Shown piece by piece: positions 1 through 9,526 of a stretch of DNA of 64,000 nt (the stretch's first letter is position 1; every line of letters begins with the position of its first letter). The DNA comes from Paucibacter sp. KCTC 42545. Its GTDB lineage: Bacteria > Pseudomonadota > Gammaproteobacteria > Burkholderiales > Burkholderiaceae_C. The notes beneath the pieces are model-generated. The model saw only the letters and a program-made list of their open reading frames with translations, had not been told where the DNA came from and searched no databases. The DNA is taken from contig NZ_CP013692.1 in the NCBI RefSeq assembly GCF_001477625.1, positions 3,100,001 through 3,164,000 of the forward strand, given 5' to 3'. The position numbers were made by a program, and so were the translations under genes.

Positions 1-35
1 TTGGCTCTGCACCGGCGCCTGACGCGAGCGCCCGC

Positions 36-1415
36 TTAAACCAGTGCCTCCATGACCGCCACAAAGCGTGCGCGGACTTCATCTTGCGCCGCCTGCCCAA
101 AGGCCCCGCCGGGCTGCAGGCGCAAGTGGCCCGCCACATAGACTTCGCGCAAGACCTGGCCCTGGGAGGCAAACAGCAAGCCGTCCAGCAGCGACGCTGG
201 GGGCAGACCGGCCAGGCCGCTGGCCGCCGTGTCCAGCACCAGAAAGTCGGCCCGTGCGCCGGGTAGCAAACCCCATTGCTTGAAGCCAGCCGGCGCAGCG
301 CTGCCCTGGCGCGCGGCTTCAAACAAACGCGCCGCCGTGCTGGGCTGGCGGCCCGGCGCAGCCGCCACATTGCGCTGCTGCAGGCCCAGGCGCTGGCCAT
401 ACTCCAGCCAGCGCAGCTCTTCCACCCAGTTACGGGTGACATGGCTGTCCGAACCAATGCTGATGGGCACCTCGGCCGCCAGCCAGCCCGGCAGATCGAT
501 CAAGCCGTCACCCAGATTGCCCTCGGTGCCGGGGCAGATCACCACGCTGGCGCCGCTGGCCGCCACTTGGGCGATTTCGTCTCGGGTGCTGTGGGTGGCA
601 TGCACCAGATGCCAGCGTGCATCGGGCTTGAATTGGCTGCACAACCACTGCATCGGCCGCTGGCCGGTGGCGGCCAGGCAATCGCGCACCTCCTGCTGTT
701 GCTCGCTGATGTGGATGTGGATGGGGATGTCGGCCTCGCCCACCAGCGCCTGCAGCGCCTGAATATCGTCGGCATTGGCCGCGCGCAGCGAATGCAGGGC
801 CACGCCGGCATTCAGCAAGGGCCGCCGTGCGGCATTGATGCGCTGGCTGGCAGCCCAGACCCAGGCGGCGTCGGTCTTGAAGCGGCGCTGGTCCTCGCGC
901 AAGCCGGGCTGACCGAAGCCGGAGCGGGCGTACAGCACCGGCAGCAGGGTCAGGCCGATGCCGACTTCGGCGGCCGCATCGGCCAGGGCCCAGCTCATCG
1001 CCAATTCATCGGAGTAGGCGCGGCCATCCGGGGCGTGCTGCAGGTAGTGGAACTCGCACACCTGGGTGTAGCCGCCGGCCAGCAGCTCCTGGTAAAGCTG
1101 GGCCGCCACGGCGCGCAGTTGCGCGGGGCTGAGCTTGAGGGCCAGGCCGTACATGCGGTCGCGCCAGGACCAAAAATCATCATCCCCCGCCTCGCGCCGC
1201 TCGGCCAGGCCAGCAAAAGCGCGCTGGAAGGCATGGCTATGCGTGTCCACCAAGCTGGGCAGCACCGGGCCGCTCAGCCGCATCGCGTCCGCAGGCTGAG
1301 CCTGGCCGACACGAATGTCTTGCCAATGTCCATCGGCACCCACGCTGAGCAGCACATCAGCTTGCCAGCGCCCCTCCACCCAGGCCCAGGCGGCCCAATA
1401 CAGCGCGGCGCTCAT
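36..1415 (-). CDS. hutF: Formimidoylglutamate deiminase HutF
   Basis: 459 aa, cytoplasmic amidohydrolase. HutF hydrolyses N-formimidoyl-L-glutamate to N-formyl-L-glutamate and ammonia, the fourth step of the five-step histidine degradation route. Visible family signs are the metal-binding motif DTHSHAFQRAF (His59 and His61), a HIHISEQ segment, LVHATHST, and the GSDSHVTRNW block near the C-terminus. It is the last gene of the minus-strand hut arm. Its ATG overlaps the hutG stop by 4 bp (ATGA), so translation is probably coupled and the start is well fixed. The presence of HutF with HutG separates this route from the one-step formimidoylglutamase route. Length is normal for the family. Confidence 0.95.
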   Translation of the reverse strand: MSAALYWAAWAWVEGRWQADVLLSVGADGHWQDIRVGQAQPADAMRLSGPVLPSLVDTHSHAFQRAFAGLAERREAGDDDFWSWRDRMYGLALKLSPAQLRAVAAQLYQELLAGGYTQVCEFHYLQHAPDGRAYSDELAMSWALADAAAEVGIGLTLLPVLYARSGFGQPGLREDQRRFKTDAAWVWAASQRINAARRPLLNAGVALHSLRAANADDIQALQALVGEADIPIHIHISEQQQEVRDCLAATGQRPMQWLCSQFKPDARWHLVHATHSTRDEIAQVAASGASVVICPGTEGNLGDGLIDLPGWLAAEVPISIGSDSHVTRNWVEELRWLEYGQRLGLQQRNVAAAPGRQPSTAARLFEAARQGSAAPAGFKQWGLLPGARADFLVLDTAASGLAGLPPASLLDGLLFASQGQVLREVYVAGHLRLQPGGAFGQAAQDEVRARFVAVMEALV

Positions 1416-2215
1416 GCGGCGGGCTGCCAGGCCAACATGGCCTTCAGCAGGCCTTGCAGCAAGGGCTGAACCCGGGCCGCCAGGGCCGGGTCATAGCCAT
1501 AGGGCGCCCACTCCTCCATATAGCAACGCTGGCACATTTCCAGCTGCACCGCATGCTGCTGGCGCGCGGGCTGGCCATAGTGGCGGGTGATGTAGCCACC
1601 TTTGAAGCGGCCGTTAACCACTTGCGTGTACTGCGTCTGTGCGCCTTGCACTTCGGCCAATGCCTGCTGCAAGCCCGCATCGCAAGCGGCGCCGTCCGCC
1701 GTGCCCAGATTCAGGTCGGGCAAGCGGCCCTCGAACAACCAGGGCAGCTCGGAGCGGATGCTGTGCGCGTCAAACAGCAGGGCATAGCCGTGGCGCGCCT
1801 TGATGTGATCCAGCTCGGCCTGCAAGGCTTGGTGGTAGGGCATCCAGTAAGTCTCGCGGCGGCGGCGCTTTTCCTTGGCGTCGGGCGCCATGCCATCGCG
1901 GTAAAGCGCTTCGCCGGTGAAAAATCGCGTCGGGCACAGCTCGGTATTGGACGCACCCGGATACATCGGCGTGTCCTCCGGCGGGCGGTTCAGGTCGATC
2001 AGATAGCGCGAAAAGCGCGGCACGATCAGGCTGGCACCCAGGGCCTGGGCGATCTCGCCGTAAAGCCGCTCCAGATGCCAGTCGGTGTCTTCGCTGTCCA
2101 GGGCGCGGGGCACATAACGCCGCTGCTGATCGGTGGGAATCTCGCTGCCCACATGGGGCATGCTGATCAAAAGTGGCGTGTTGCCCTGCGTTAACCGAAA
2201 AACCGCGCTGCTCAT
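1412..2215 (-). CDS. hutG: N-formylglutamate deformylase HutG
   Basis: 267 aa from the ATG at 2215. A TTG one codon upstream would also be in frame, but the ATG forms TGATG with the hutI stop, which favours it. The enzyme hydrolyses N-formyl-L-glutamate to glutamate and formate, the last step of the HutF-dependent pathway. N-formylglutamate amidohydrolase family signs are PLLISMPHVGSEIP near the N-terminus, ASLIVPRFSRYLIDLNRPP, and LLFDAHSIRSELP, which supply the likely metal-binding His, Asp and Glu residues. It sits between hutI and hutF with overlapping reading frames at both ends. Confidence 0.95.
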   Translation of the reverse strand: MSSAVFRLTQGNTPLLISMPHVGSEIPTDQQRRYVPRALDSEDTDWHLERLYGEIAQALGASLIVPRFSRYLIDLNRPPEDTPMYPGASNTELCPTRFFTGEALYRDGMAPDAKEKRRRRETYWMPYHQALQAELDHIKARHGYALLFDAHSIRSELPWLFEGRLPDLNLGTADGAACDAGLQQALAEVQGAQTQYTQVVNGRFKGGYITRHYGQPARQQHAVQLEMCQRCYMEEWAPYGYDPALAARVQPLLQGLLKAMLAWQPAA

Positions 2216-3441
2216 CAAAACGCCTCTCCGCGAAGTTGGCCGCCCTGCACCACTTGACGCAGCGGGTTACGGCCGAAAAAGTAAGCCAGTTCATTAGGAT
2301 GCTGCACATCCCAAATACAAAAATCGGCGCGTTGCCCGGCCAGCAATTGGCCTCGGTCTGCCAGGCCCAGAGCCTTGGCCGCGTTCACCGTCACGCCGCG
2401 CAAAGCTTCTTCCGGCGTCAGGCGGAACAAGGTGCAGGCCATATTCAGCATCAGCAGCAGCGACAGCGTGGGCGAGGTGCCGGGGTTGTGGTCGGTGGAG
2501 ATAGCGATGCTCACCCCCGCCTCGCGCAAAGCCTGCACCGGCGGCAGCTTGGTCTCGCGCAAAAAGTAGTAGGCGCCGGGCAGCAAGGTAGCCACGCAGC
2601 CACTGGCCGCCATGGCGGCAATGCCGGCGGGGCTGAGGTATTCCAGATGGTCGCAAGACAAGGCGCCGAACTCGCAGGCCAGTTGGGTGCCGCCCTGGTC
2701 GCTCAGCTGCTCGGCATGCAGCTTGACGGGCAGGCCCAGGCGCTGCGCCGCCTCGAACACCCGACGCGTCTGCGCGGGCGTGAAGCCTATGCCCTCGCAG
2801 AAGGCGTCCACCGCGTCGATCAGCCTTTCCGCATGCAGCTGCGCCATCCAATCGCACAGGGCGCTGACATAGTCATCCTGGCGGCCGGCAAACTCCGGCG
2901 GCAAGGCGTGCGCCGCCAGATAGCTGGTGCGCACCGTCACACCAAAATGCTCGCCCAGGCGCCGCGCCACGCGCAGGCTGGCGCGCTCCGCCGCCAGGCT
3001 CAGGCCGTAGCCGGACTTGATCTCGATGCTGGTAACGCCCTCGGCCAGCAAGTGGCGCAAGCGCCCGGCGGCGGCGTCGAACAACTCATCCTCGCTGGCG
3101 GCGCGGGTCGCAGACACGGTGGAGCGGATGCCACCACCGGCGCGGGCAATCTCTTCGTAGCTCGCCCCTTGCAGGCGCTGCTCGAATTCCTTGGCCCGCA
3201 GGCCGCCGTAAACCAGATGGGTGTGGCAATCGATCAGGCCGGGCGTGATCACCGCGCCAGCGAGGTCGTGGCTGGCCGTGATCTGGCCGCGCAAATCCGC
3301 AGGGACTTGATCCGCTTCGCCGACCCAGACGATGTGCTCGCCTTGGGTGATCAGCGCGCCTTGCTCAATCCAGCCCCAGGGTTGCTCTTCGGCCAGGGTG
3401 GCCATGGTGGCCAGTCCGGCGTTGGTCCATAACTTCATCAT
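2215..3441 (-). CDS. hutI: Imidazolonepropionase HutI
   Basis: 408 aa amidohydrolase that opens 4-imidazolone-5-propionate to N-formimidoyl-L-glutamate, step three of histidine degradation. The metal-binding motif is [10 protein letters not shown] (His73, His75). [10 protein letters not shown] and [10 protein letters not shown] follow at the expected places for the second metal-ligand region and the catalytic region. The gene begins with two tandem ATG codons that overlap the hutD stop (ATGATGA), so either may be used. Its stop is fused to the hutG start. Length is typical of the family. Confidence 0.96.
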   Translation of the reverse strand: MMKLWTNAGLATMATLAEEQPWGWIEQGALITQGEHIVWVGEADQVPADLRGQITASHDLAGAVITPGLIDCHTHLVYGGLRAKEFEQRLQGASYEEIARAGGGIRSTVSATRAASEDELFDAAAGRLRHLLAEGVTSIEIKSGYGLSLAAERASLRVARRLGEHFGVTVRTSYLAAHALPPEFAGRQDDYVSALCDWMAQLHAERLIDAVDAFCEGIGFTPAQTRRVFEAAQRLGLPVKLHAEQLSDQGGTQLACEFGALSCDHLEYLSPAGIAAMAASGCVATLLPGAYYFLRETKLPPVQALREAGVSIAISTDHNPGTSPTLSLLLMLNMACTLFRLTPEEALRGVTVNAAKALGLADRGQLLAGQRADFCIWDVQHPNELAYFFGRNPLRQVVQGGQLRGEAF

Positions 3442-3989
3442 TCAGCGTCCTCATGCCAGCTCATCCACCAGGCCGAACCGTTGCCTTCAAAGGTGCAGGA
3501 TTGTGGGCTCGGCGCCTCACACCAGGCCAGGCTCAAGGCGGCCAGCGGCATCGCACGGCCACCATGGCTCAGCACGCCGCCCGCGGCGGTAAACAGGCCG
3601 ACCCATCGCGCGCTCACCGGCGCCAGAGCGGTGCCAGCCGGCTGCACCCGCAAGCGGCCCTTGCCGCGCCGGTGCATCAAATTGAAATCGCGCGTCACCC
3701 CGTCGATCAAGCTGCATTCGGGCGCCGCGGCGCCGTCGAACTGCAAAAGCGGCTCACCGGCCCGCAACTCGTGGCCGAACAAGCGCACGCCGGCGCCGTC
3801 CAGCACTGCGAACCAGCGGTCCACGCCTTCGAATTTGGAGAAGGGGCCGTCGGTCTCGATATCGGCCACGCTGATGCGCAGCAGCCAGTCGTTGCTATGC
3901 GGCCAGGCCAGCAGCTCGCGGGTGCGGCCACCGCCGTTGCGCCAGGCTTGGGGCGCCACATCGGCGGCGCTGATGATGCTCCAGCTCAT
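3438..3989 (-). CDS. hutD: HutD/Ves family cupin protein
   Basis: 183 aa. The opening [20 protein letters not shown] and the following RELLAWP are typical of HutD/Ves proteins, small double-stranded beta-helix (cupin-like) proteins. HutD is regularly found in proteobacterial hut operons. It has been proposed to moderate hut expression, possibly by binding an intermediate, but no catalytic activity is established. The ATG overlaps the hutC stop by 4 bp, and the stop overlaps the hutI start. The operon position is the main reason for preferring HutD to the related Ves name. Confidence 0.85.
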   Translation of the reverse strand: MSWSIISAADVAPQAWRNGGGRTRELLAWPHSNDWLLRISVADIETDGPFSKFEGVDRWFAVLDGAGVRLFGHELRAGEPLLQFDGAAAPECSLIDGVTRDFNLMHRRGKGRLRVQPAGTALAPVSARWVGLFTAAGGVLSHGGRAMPLAALSLAWCEAPSPQSCTFEGNGSAWWMSWHEDAE

Positions 3990-4711
3990 GCTTGAAAACT
4001 CCCTTCCAAGATGTAAAGCGAGCCCGGGTGGGTCAGGCGCACCACGGTCACCGTCTGCCCACGGCTAAAAGTGCGGCGCTTGACTACCAGGCAGGGCTGA
4101 TCCCTACTCAGTCGCAAGAGTTTGGCCTCCTCAGCCGTCGGCAGCAAGGCCTCGATGGAATAGCGCGCCTCGGACAGGGGCGCCACCTCCAGCAAATAGT
4201 TGGTGGGCGTGCTGAGGCTGAAGTCCAGGGTCAGATAGTCCGGCGCGCAAGCCGGGTTGACCCAGCGGTCTTCGCACTGAATTGGCAGGCCATCTTCCAG
4301 ATGCACGATCACGCTGTGGAAGAGCTTGGCTCCCGTTTTGAGCCCGAACTCCTGCGCTTGCGCCGCCGTGGCCCGCACCTGTTCCAACAGATGCACTTGG
4401 GCCTCGTGGCGATGGCCGCGCTTGATGATTTCATCGTGCACATCGTGCACCGTCAGCGTGCTGGAGATGCGGTGCAGCTGGGCCACAAAGGTGCCCACGC
4501 CTTGCAAGCGCTCGACAAGACCTTCTTGGGTGAGTTCACGCAAAGCGCGATTGACGGTCATGCGGCTGACCTCGAACTGCACCACCAACTCGGCCTCCGA
4601 GGGCAGCAAATCCCCCGCCACCCAATGGCCGGAGGCGATGCGCTCGCGCAAATGGTTTTTCACCTTGAGGTATTGAGGCTCAGGTCGGCTGGACAAGCTG
4701 GTTTGGGTCAT
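3986..4711 (-). CDS. hutC: Histidine utilisation repressor HutC (GntR family)
   Basis: 241 aa. The N-terminal winged helix (about residues 12-75) includes LPSEAELVVQFEVSRMTVNR and a GVGTF wing, typical of GntR/HutC-subfamily regulators. The rest is a UTRA ligand-binding domain. In studied species HutC represses the hut genes and is released by urocanate. The gene is first in the minus-strand arm and faces hutU across 81 bp that contain a perfect palindrome at 4730-4743, so it probably also represses itself. The possible minus-strand promoter is TTGTCT (4747-4742), 17 bp, TACGAT (4724-4719), which overlaps the palindrome. Confidence 0.93.
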   Translation of the reverse strand: MTQTSLSSRPEPQYLKVKNHLRERIASGHWVAGDLLPSEAELVVQFEVSRMTVNRALRELTQEGLVERLQGVGTFVAQLHRISSTLTVHDVHDEIIKRGHRHEAQVHLLEQVRATAAQAQEFGLKTGAKLFHSVIVHLEDGLPIQCEDRWVNPACAPDYLTLDFSLSTPTNYLLEVAPLSEARYSIEALLPTAEEAKLLRLSRDQPCLVVKRRTFSRGQTVTVVRLTHPGSLYILEGSFQA

Positions 4712-4729
4712 GTGCTGAATCGTACTTGA

Positions 4730-4743
4730 CTATACTTGTATAG
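4730..4743. promoter_or_regulatory. Probable HutC operator in the hutC/hutU divergent promoter region
   Basis: CTATACTTGTATAG is a perfect inverted repeat (6-bp arms, 2-bp centre). Its right half also belongs to TTGTATAGACAA (4736-4747). It resembles the TTGTATA-type sites known for HutC in Pseudomonas. It lies in the spacer of a possible hutU promoter (TTGACT at 4726-4731, 17 bp, TAGAGT at 4749-4754) and between the possible hutC boxes. A bound repressor here would block both arms. Binding itself is inference. Confidence 0.65.
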
Positions 4744-4792
4744 ACAACTAGAGTTCGCCACATTCCTTCCGCCAACCCGCCCGGAGACTTTC

Positions 4793-6469
4793 ATGTCCGC
4801 ACAGCCCCGCACCGTTCGCGCCCCCACCGGCACCACCCTCAGCTGCAAGAACTGGCTGACCGAAGCCGCCTTCCGCATGATCCAGAACAATCTGGACCCG
4901 GTCGTGGCCGAGAACCCCGACGCCCTGGTGGTCTACGGCGGCATCGGCAAGGCCGCCCGCAACTGGGACTGTTTCGAAGCCATTCTTGAGTCGCTCAAGA
5001 AGCTGGAAGCCGACGAAACCCTGCTGGTGCAATCCGGCAAGCCGGTCGGCGTGTTCAAGACCCACACCGAAGCACCGCGGGTGCTGATCGCCAACTCCAA
5101 CCTCGTGCCGCACTGGGCCAACTGGGAACACTTCAACGAGCTCGACCGCAAGGGCCTGATGATGTACGGCCAGATGACCGCCGGCAGCTGGATTTACATC
5201 GGCACCCAGGGCATCGTGCAGGGCACGTATGAAACCTTTGCAGAGGCCGGCCGCCAGCATTACGGCGGCTCGCTGCAAGGCAAGTGGGTGCTGACCGCCG
5301 GCCTGGGCGGCATGGGCGGCGCCCAGCCTCTGGCCGCCACTTTTGCCGGCGCTTGCTCGCTGAACATCGAGTGTCAGCAATCCCGCATCGACTTCCGCTT
5401 GAAGACCCGCTATGTGGACGAGCAAGCCACAGATCTGGACGACGCCCTGGCCCGCATTGCCAAGTACACCGCCGAGGGCAAGGCCATCTCCATCGCCCTG
5501 CTGGGCAATGCGGCTGAAGTGCTGCCCGAGCTCGTCAAGCGCGCCAAGGCCGGCACCGCCATCAAGCCCGATCTGGTCACCGACCAGACCAGCGCCCACG
5601 ACCTGATCAACGGCTATCTGCCCGCCGGCTGGACCGTAGAGCAATGGAAGGCCGCCGCTGCCGATTCGTCACAACACGCCGAGCTGAAGTCCGCAGCAGC
5701 ACGCGGCTGCGCCGTCCATGTGCAGGCCATGCTGGACTTCCAAGCCATGGGCATCCCGACCGTGGATTACGGCAACAACATCCGCCAGGTCGCGCTGGAG
5801 CAAGGCGTGAAGAACGCTTTTGACTTCCCCGGCTTTGTGCCCGCTTACGTGCGCCCGCAGTTCTGCGAAGGCCGTGGCCCCTTCCGCTGGGTGGCGCTGT
5901 CCGGCGACCCGGAAGACATCTACAAGACCGACGCCAAGATCAAGGAACTCTTCCCCCACCACGCCCATGTGCACCGCTGGCTGGACATGGCCCGCGAGCG
6001 CATTGCCTTCCAGGGCCTGCCGGCACGCATCTGCTGGCTGGGCTTGGGCGAACGCCACATCGCCGGCCTGGCCTTCAATGAGATGGTCAAGAACGGCGAA
6101 CTGAAGGCTCCCATCGTCATCGGCCGCGACCATCTGGACAGCGGCTCGGTCGCCAGCCCCAACCGCGAAACCGAAAGCATGGCCGACGGCTCGGACGCTG
6201 TGTCCGACTGGCCGCTGCTCAACGCCTTGCTGAACACCGCAGGCGGCGCCACCTGGGTCTCGCTGCACCACGGCGGCGGCGTGGGCATGGGCTTCAGCCA
6301 GCACAGCGGCGTGGTCATCGTGGCCGATGGCACGGACGCCGCCGCCCAGCGGCTCTCGCGCGTGCTCTACAACGACCCCGGCACCGGCGTGATGCGCCAT
6401 GCCGATGCTGGCTATGAAATCGCCAAGACCACGGCGCGTGAGCGCGGTCTGAACATGCCCATGCTGTGA
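4793..6469 (+). CDS. hutU: Urocanate hydratase HutU
   Basis: 558 aa. Converts urocanate to 4-imidazolone-5-propionate using tightly bound NAD+, step two of histidine degradation. The nucleotide-binding segment [17 protein letters not shown] and the conserved cysteine region [15 protein letters not shown] are both present. The reading frame is open further upstream through a TTG at 4736, but the ATG at 4793 has a GGAGA ribosome site (4783-4787) 5 bp before it and gives the family's usual start ([12 protein letters not shown]). It is the first gene of the plus-strand arm, 119 bp ahead of hutH. Confidence 0.96.
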   Translation: MSAQPRTVRAPTGTTLSCKNWLTEAAFRMIQNNLDPVVAENPDALVVYGGIGKAARNWDCFEAILESLKKLEADETLLVQSGKPVGVFKTHTEAPRVLIANSNLVPHWANWEHFNELDRKGLMMYGQMTAGSWIYIGTQGIVQGTYETFAEAGRQHYGGSLQGKWVLTAGLGGMGGAQPLAATFAGACSLNIECQQSRIDFRLKTRYVDEQATDLDDALARIAKYTAEGKAISIALLGNAAEVLPELVKRAKAGTAIKPDLVTDQTSAHDLINGYLPAGWTVEQWKAAAADSSQHAELKSAAARGCAVHVQAMLDFQAMGIPTVDYGNNIRQVALEQGVKNAFDFPGFVPAYVRPQFCEGRGPFRWVALSGDPEDIYKTDAKIKELFPHHAHVHRWLDMARERIAFQGLPARICWLGLGERHIAGLAFNEMVKNGELKAPIVIGRDHLDSGSVASPNRETESMADGSDAVSDWPLLNALLNTAGGATWVSLHHGGGVGMGFSQHSGVVIVADGTDAAAQRLSRVLYNDPGTGVMRHADAGYEIAKTTARERGLNMPML

Positions 6470-6481
6470 CCTGACCCCCTA

Positions 6482-6559
6482 CTCGCTTCGCGAGCCCCCC
6501 GTCCATCCAGAGACATGGGGGCGAGCCCGCAGGCCCGGCAAAGCCGGATCCTCGGGCTC
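6482..6559 (+). other. Hairpins in the hutU-hutH intergenic region
   Basis: Two stem-loops lie in the 119-bp gap. The first is CTCGC-TTC-GCGAG (6482-6494). The second is a long nested hairpin with outer arms GAGCCCG (6523-6529) and CGGGCTC (6553-6559) and an inner CCGGC-AAA-GCCGG (6535-6547), with AGG/CCT pairing between them. No T-run follows, so a simple terminator is unlikely. They could set the hutU:hutH message ratio by processing or stability, which is inference. Confidence 0.5.
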
Positions 6560-6588
6560 CACTTGAAAACACAAGAACTGAGACTGTC

Positions 6589-8136
6589 ATGCCATCTATC
6601 GAAATCACCCCCGGCCACATCACCCTCGCTCAGCTGCGCGAGATCCGCCAAGGCGGCGTCACCCTGAGCTTGCACGCCAGCGCCACCGAGATCATCCGCC
6701 GCAGCGCGGCCGTGGTGCAGGCCGCCGCGGCGGGCGACGCCCCGGTCTATGGCGTCAACACCGGCTTCGGCAAGCTGGCCAGCACCCGCATCAGCAAGGA
6801 AGACCTGGCCACGCTGCAGTTCAATCTGATCCGCTCGCATTGCGTGGGCGTGGGCGCGCCGCTGCAGCCCGGCGTCGTGCGCCTGATGCTGGCCACCAAG
6901 GCGGCCTCGCTGGCACGCGGCCACTCTGGCGTGCGCGAAGCCGTGGTGCAAAGCCTGCTGGATGTATTCAACGCCGGCCTGGTGCCCTATGTGCCCGCAC
7001 AAGGCTCGGTGGGCGCCTCGGGCGACCTGGCACCGCTCTCGCACATGACCCTGGCCTTGCTGGGCGAAGGTGAAATGTTGGTGGACGGCAAGCGCGTCCC
7101 CGCCCTGCCCGAACTGCAGAAGCACGGCATCGCCCCGCTGGTGCTGCAGGCCAAGGAAGGCCTGGCCCTGATCAACGGCACACAAACCTCCACCGCCCTG
7201 GCGCTGGAAGGGCTGCTGCGATTTGAGAGCCTGTACGCCTCGGCCATCGTCAGCGGCGCCCTGAGCCTGGACGCCGCGCGCGGCAGCGACGGCCCCTTTG
7301 ACCCGCGCATCCACGCCGTGCGTGGCCAGCCCGGCCAAATCGAGGCGGCCGCCGCCTACCGCCAATTGCTGGTGGGCAGCGAGATCCGCCATTCGCATGA
7401 AATCGGCGACGACCGGGTGCAAGACCCCTACTGCCTGCGCTGCCAGCCGCAGGTGATGGGCGCTTGCCTGGATCAGTCCCGCTATGTGCGTGATGTGCTG
7501 CTGCGCGAAGCCAATGCCGTCACCGACAACCCGCTGGTCTTCGCCAATGAAGACGGCACGGCGCAAATGATTTCCGGCGGCAATTTCCACGCCGAACCGG
7601 TGGCCCTGGCCGCCGATGCGCTGGCCGTGGCCATCGCCGAGGTGGGCGCCATTGCCGAACGCCGCATCGCCATGCTGATCGACACCAGCGTCTCGCGCCT
7701 GCCGCCCTTCCTGACCGAGAACGCCGGCCTGAACTCGGGCTTCATGATCGCCCACGTCACCGCCGCCGCTTTGGCCAGCGAGAACAAGAGCCTGGCCCAC
7801 CCGGCCAGCGTGGACAGCCTGCCCACCAGCGCCAATCAGGAAGACCATGTTTCCATGGCCACCTTCGGCGCCCGCCGCCTTGGCCCCATGCTGGACAACA
7901 CCAGCCACATCATCGGCATCGAGCTGCTGGCCGCCGCGCAAGGCATCGAGTTCCTGCGCCCGCTCACCAGCTCCCAGCCGCTGGAGGAAGTGCACGCCCT
8001 GCTGCGCCAAAGCTGCCCACCCATGCCCAGCGACCACTACCTGGCGCCCGATATCGAAAACGCCTTCAAGCTGGTGAACGGCGGCCAACTGGCGCAACTG
8101 CTCACCCGCAGCACTGGCTTGGTGGTGCTGAGCTGA
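6589..8136 (+). CDS. hutH: Histidine ammonia-lyase HutH
   Basis: 515 aa. Deaminates L-histidine to urocanate, the first step of the pathway. The Ala-Ser-Gly triad that cyclises to the MIO electrophile is at residues 143-145 in [14 protein letters not shown]. The catalytic region [11 protein letters not shown] (residues 54-64) and the C-terminal core with NQEDHVSM are also present. Length is normal for the family. It is the last gene of the plus-strand hut arm. No histidine transporter (hutT or ABC type) is in the window. Confidence 0.96.
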   Translation: MPSIEITPGHITLAQLREIRQGGVTLSLHASATEIIRRSAAVVQAAAAGDAPVYGVNTGFGKLASTRISKEDLATLQFNLIRSHCVGVGAPLQPGVVRLMLATKAASLARGHSGVREAVVQSLLDVFNAGLVPYVPAQGSVGASGDLAPLSHMTLALLGEGEMLVDGKRVPALPELQKHGIAPLVLQAKEGLALINGTQTSTALALEGLLRFESLYASAIVSGALSLDAARGSDGPFDPRIHAVRGQPGQIEAAAAYRQLLVGSEIRHSHEIGDDRVQDPYCLRCQPQVMGACLDQSRYVRDVLLREANAVTDNPLVFANEDGTAQMISGGNFHAEPVALAADALAVAIAEVGAIAERRIAMLIDTSVSRLPPFLTENAGLNSGFMIAHVTAAALASENKSLAHPASVDSLPTSANQEDHVSMATFGARRLGPMLDNTSHIIGIELLAAAQGIEFLRPLTSSQPLEEVHALLRQSCPPMPSDHYLAPDIENAFKLVNGGQLAQLLTRSTGLVVLS

Positions 8137-8159
8137 CGACCCGCCAGGGTTGAAGCAGA

Positions 8160-8187
8160 CCCTGGGCGCGACTGGGAACGCCCAGGG
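8160..8187 (+). terminator. Stem-loop downstream of hutH
   Basis: CCCTGGGCG (8160-8168) and CGCCCAGGG (8179-8187) form a perfect 9-bp GC-rich stem with a 10-nt loop, 23 bp after the hutH stop. There is no T-run, so termination may be Rho-aided or the element may protect the 3' end. The rest of the roughly 290-bp gap up to 8428 holds no gene I can support and presumably includes the promoter of the next operon. Confidence 0.45.
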
Positions 8188-8428
8188 ATGCCCAGGGACA
8201 GCAGCGCCAGCCCACCCGGGCAGGCTCTGCAAAACAGTAGCCATCTCTAGATTACAACTGGGTTTACACGCCAAGCCAGCACAAAACTGGGCGGCGCAGC
8301 ACATGCGGGAGCATGTGCCAGCTTGAGATGGCTCAAAAATGAGACAGGGGATTCTTCCTGGCTGACGGCGGCCGGGGGCGCGTACCAGTCCGCGTCACAA
8401 TCGATGCCAATCGAGGAAAGTGACCCCA

Positions 8429-9526
8429 ATGAGATTTTTGATCGCAATCCTTGTTGCGACCGTTGCTGCCCTGTTCTGCCAACAGGCCCTGGCCCTGTCG
8501 GTGTTCTTCATCAACCCCGGCCGCTCTGACGAAGCCTACTGGGTCACCGCAGGCAATGCCGTGCGCGCTGCTGCCAAGCAGCTGGGCATTCAGCACGAAC
8601 AGTTCTTTGCCGAGCGTGACCATTTGCGGGTACTGGAAATCGCCCACAGCCTCGCCGCCCGGCCCAAAGCGCAGCGCCCGGACTATGTCTTGCTCACCAA
8701 TGACAAGCTGACCCTGGTCAGCGCCACCCGCATTCTGGAAAAAGCAGGCATCAAGTCCTTCGCTGCCTTCAGCGGCCTGCTGGACGAGGAGCGGGCCGAA
8801 TTTGGCGAACCACGCGCCGGCCTGGGCAATCTGATCGGCTCGCTGGAGCCGCGCTCCAGCGATGCCGGCTACCTGACCGCAAAATCCCTGATCACCCAAG
8901 GCCGGCGCCTGGGCCTGGCTGGCAGTGACGGCAAATTGCACTTGCTCGCCCTGGCTGGCGACCGCTCCACCCCCACCTCCGTGCACCGCAATCTGGGCTT
9001 GCGCCGCGCCTTGGCCGAACACCCCGATGTGGTGCTGGATCAGCAGGTCTTCGGCGACTGGCGGCGCGACAAGGCGCTTGAGCAAGCCAGCTGGCTGCTG
9101 CGCCGCCACCCCCAGGCCAATCTATTCTGGTGCGCCAATGACCAAATGGCGTTTGGCGCCATGACGGCGCTGGAGCAGGCAGGTCGCAAGCCCGGGCGCC
9201 ATGTGCTGGTGTCAGGCATCAACACCTCCGACGAAGCCATGCAGGCCGTCATCAGCGGCCGCTTGGCCGCCCTGGCAGGCGGGCACTTCATGGCCGGCGC
9301 CTGGGCCATGGTGATGATTTACGACTACGAGCATGGCCAGGACTTCGCCGCCGAGGGGCTGGAACTCAGCAAGCCCATGTTCGTTTTGTTCGACAAGGCC
9401 ATGGCCGAGCGCTTTCTCAAGCGCTTCGGTGCTGGCCAAGTGCCGGTAGACTTCAAGGCCTATAGCAAGGCCTTGAATCCGACGCGCAAGCAGTACGACT
9501 TCGCTTTCGACCAATTGCTCAAATGA
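8429..9526 (+). CDS. Periplasmic sugar-type ABC substrate-binding protein
   Basis: 365 aa. The first 22 residues (MRFLIAILVATVAALFCQQA, then LA) form a Sec signal peptide. The mature part (VFFINPGRSDEAYWVTAGNA) is a type I periplasmic binding fold of the Peripla_BP_4 kind, as in ribose/galactose-binding proteins. The ATG at 8429 is preferred over an in-frame GTG at 8420 because GAGGAAAG (8413-8420) is then well placed as ribosome site. No permease or ATPase gene is nearby. The stop overlaps the start of a membrane GGDEF protein by 4 bp, so this protein may act as a ligand sensor for it rather than in transport. The ligand is not predictable. Confidence 0.8.
   Translation: MRFLIAILVATVAALFCQQALALSVFFINPGRSDEAYWVTAGNAVRAAAKQLGIQHEQFFAERDHLRVLEIAHSLAARPKAQRPDYVLLTNDKLTLVSATRILEKAGIKSFAAFSGLLDEERAEFGEPRAGLGNLIGSLEPRSSDAGYLTAKSLITQGRRLGLAGSDGKLHLLALAGDRSTPTSVHRNLGLRRALAEHPDVVLDQQVFGDWRRDKALEQASWLLRRHPQANLFWCANDQMAFGAMTALEQAGRKPGRHVLVSGINTSDEAMQAVISGRLAALAGGHFMAGAWAMVMIYDYEHGQDFAAEGLELSKPMFVLFDKAMAERFLKRFGAGQVPVDFKAYSKALNPTRKQYDFAFDQLLK

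Noticed and set aside
276..1469. Long plus-strand frame opposite hutF (397 codons), and similar long antisense frames opposite hutI, hutH, ubiB and aspS
   Set aside because: Antisense shadows typical of high-GC coding DNA; the opposite strand encodes complete recognised enzymes.
8247..9109. Minus-strand frames opposite the periplasmic binding protein gene
   Set aside because: They are low-complexity Gly/Gln/Ala-rich shadows without ribosome sites, opposite a protein with a clear signal peptide and fold.
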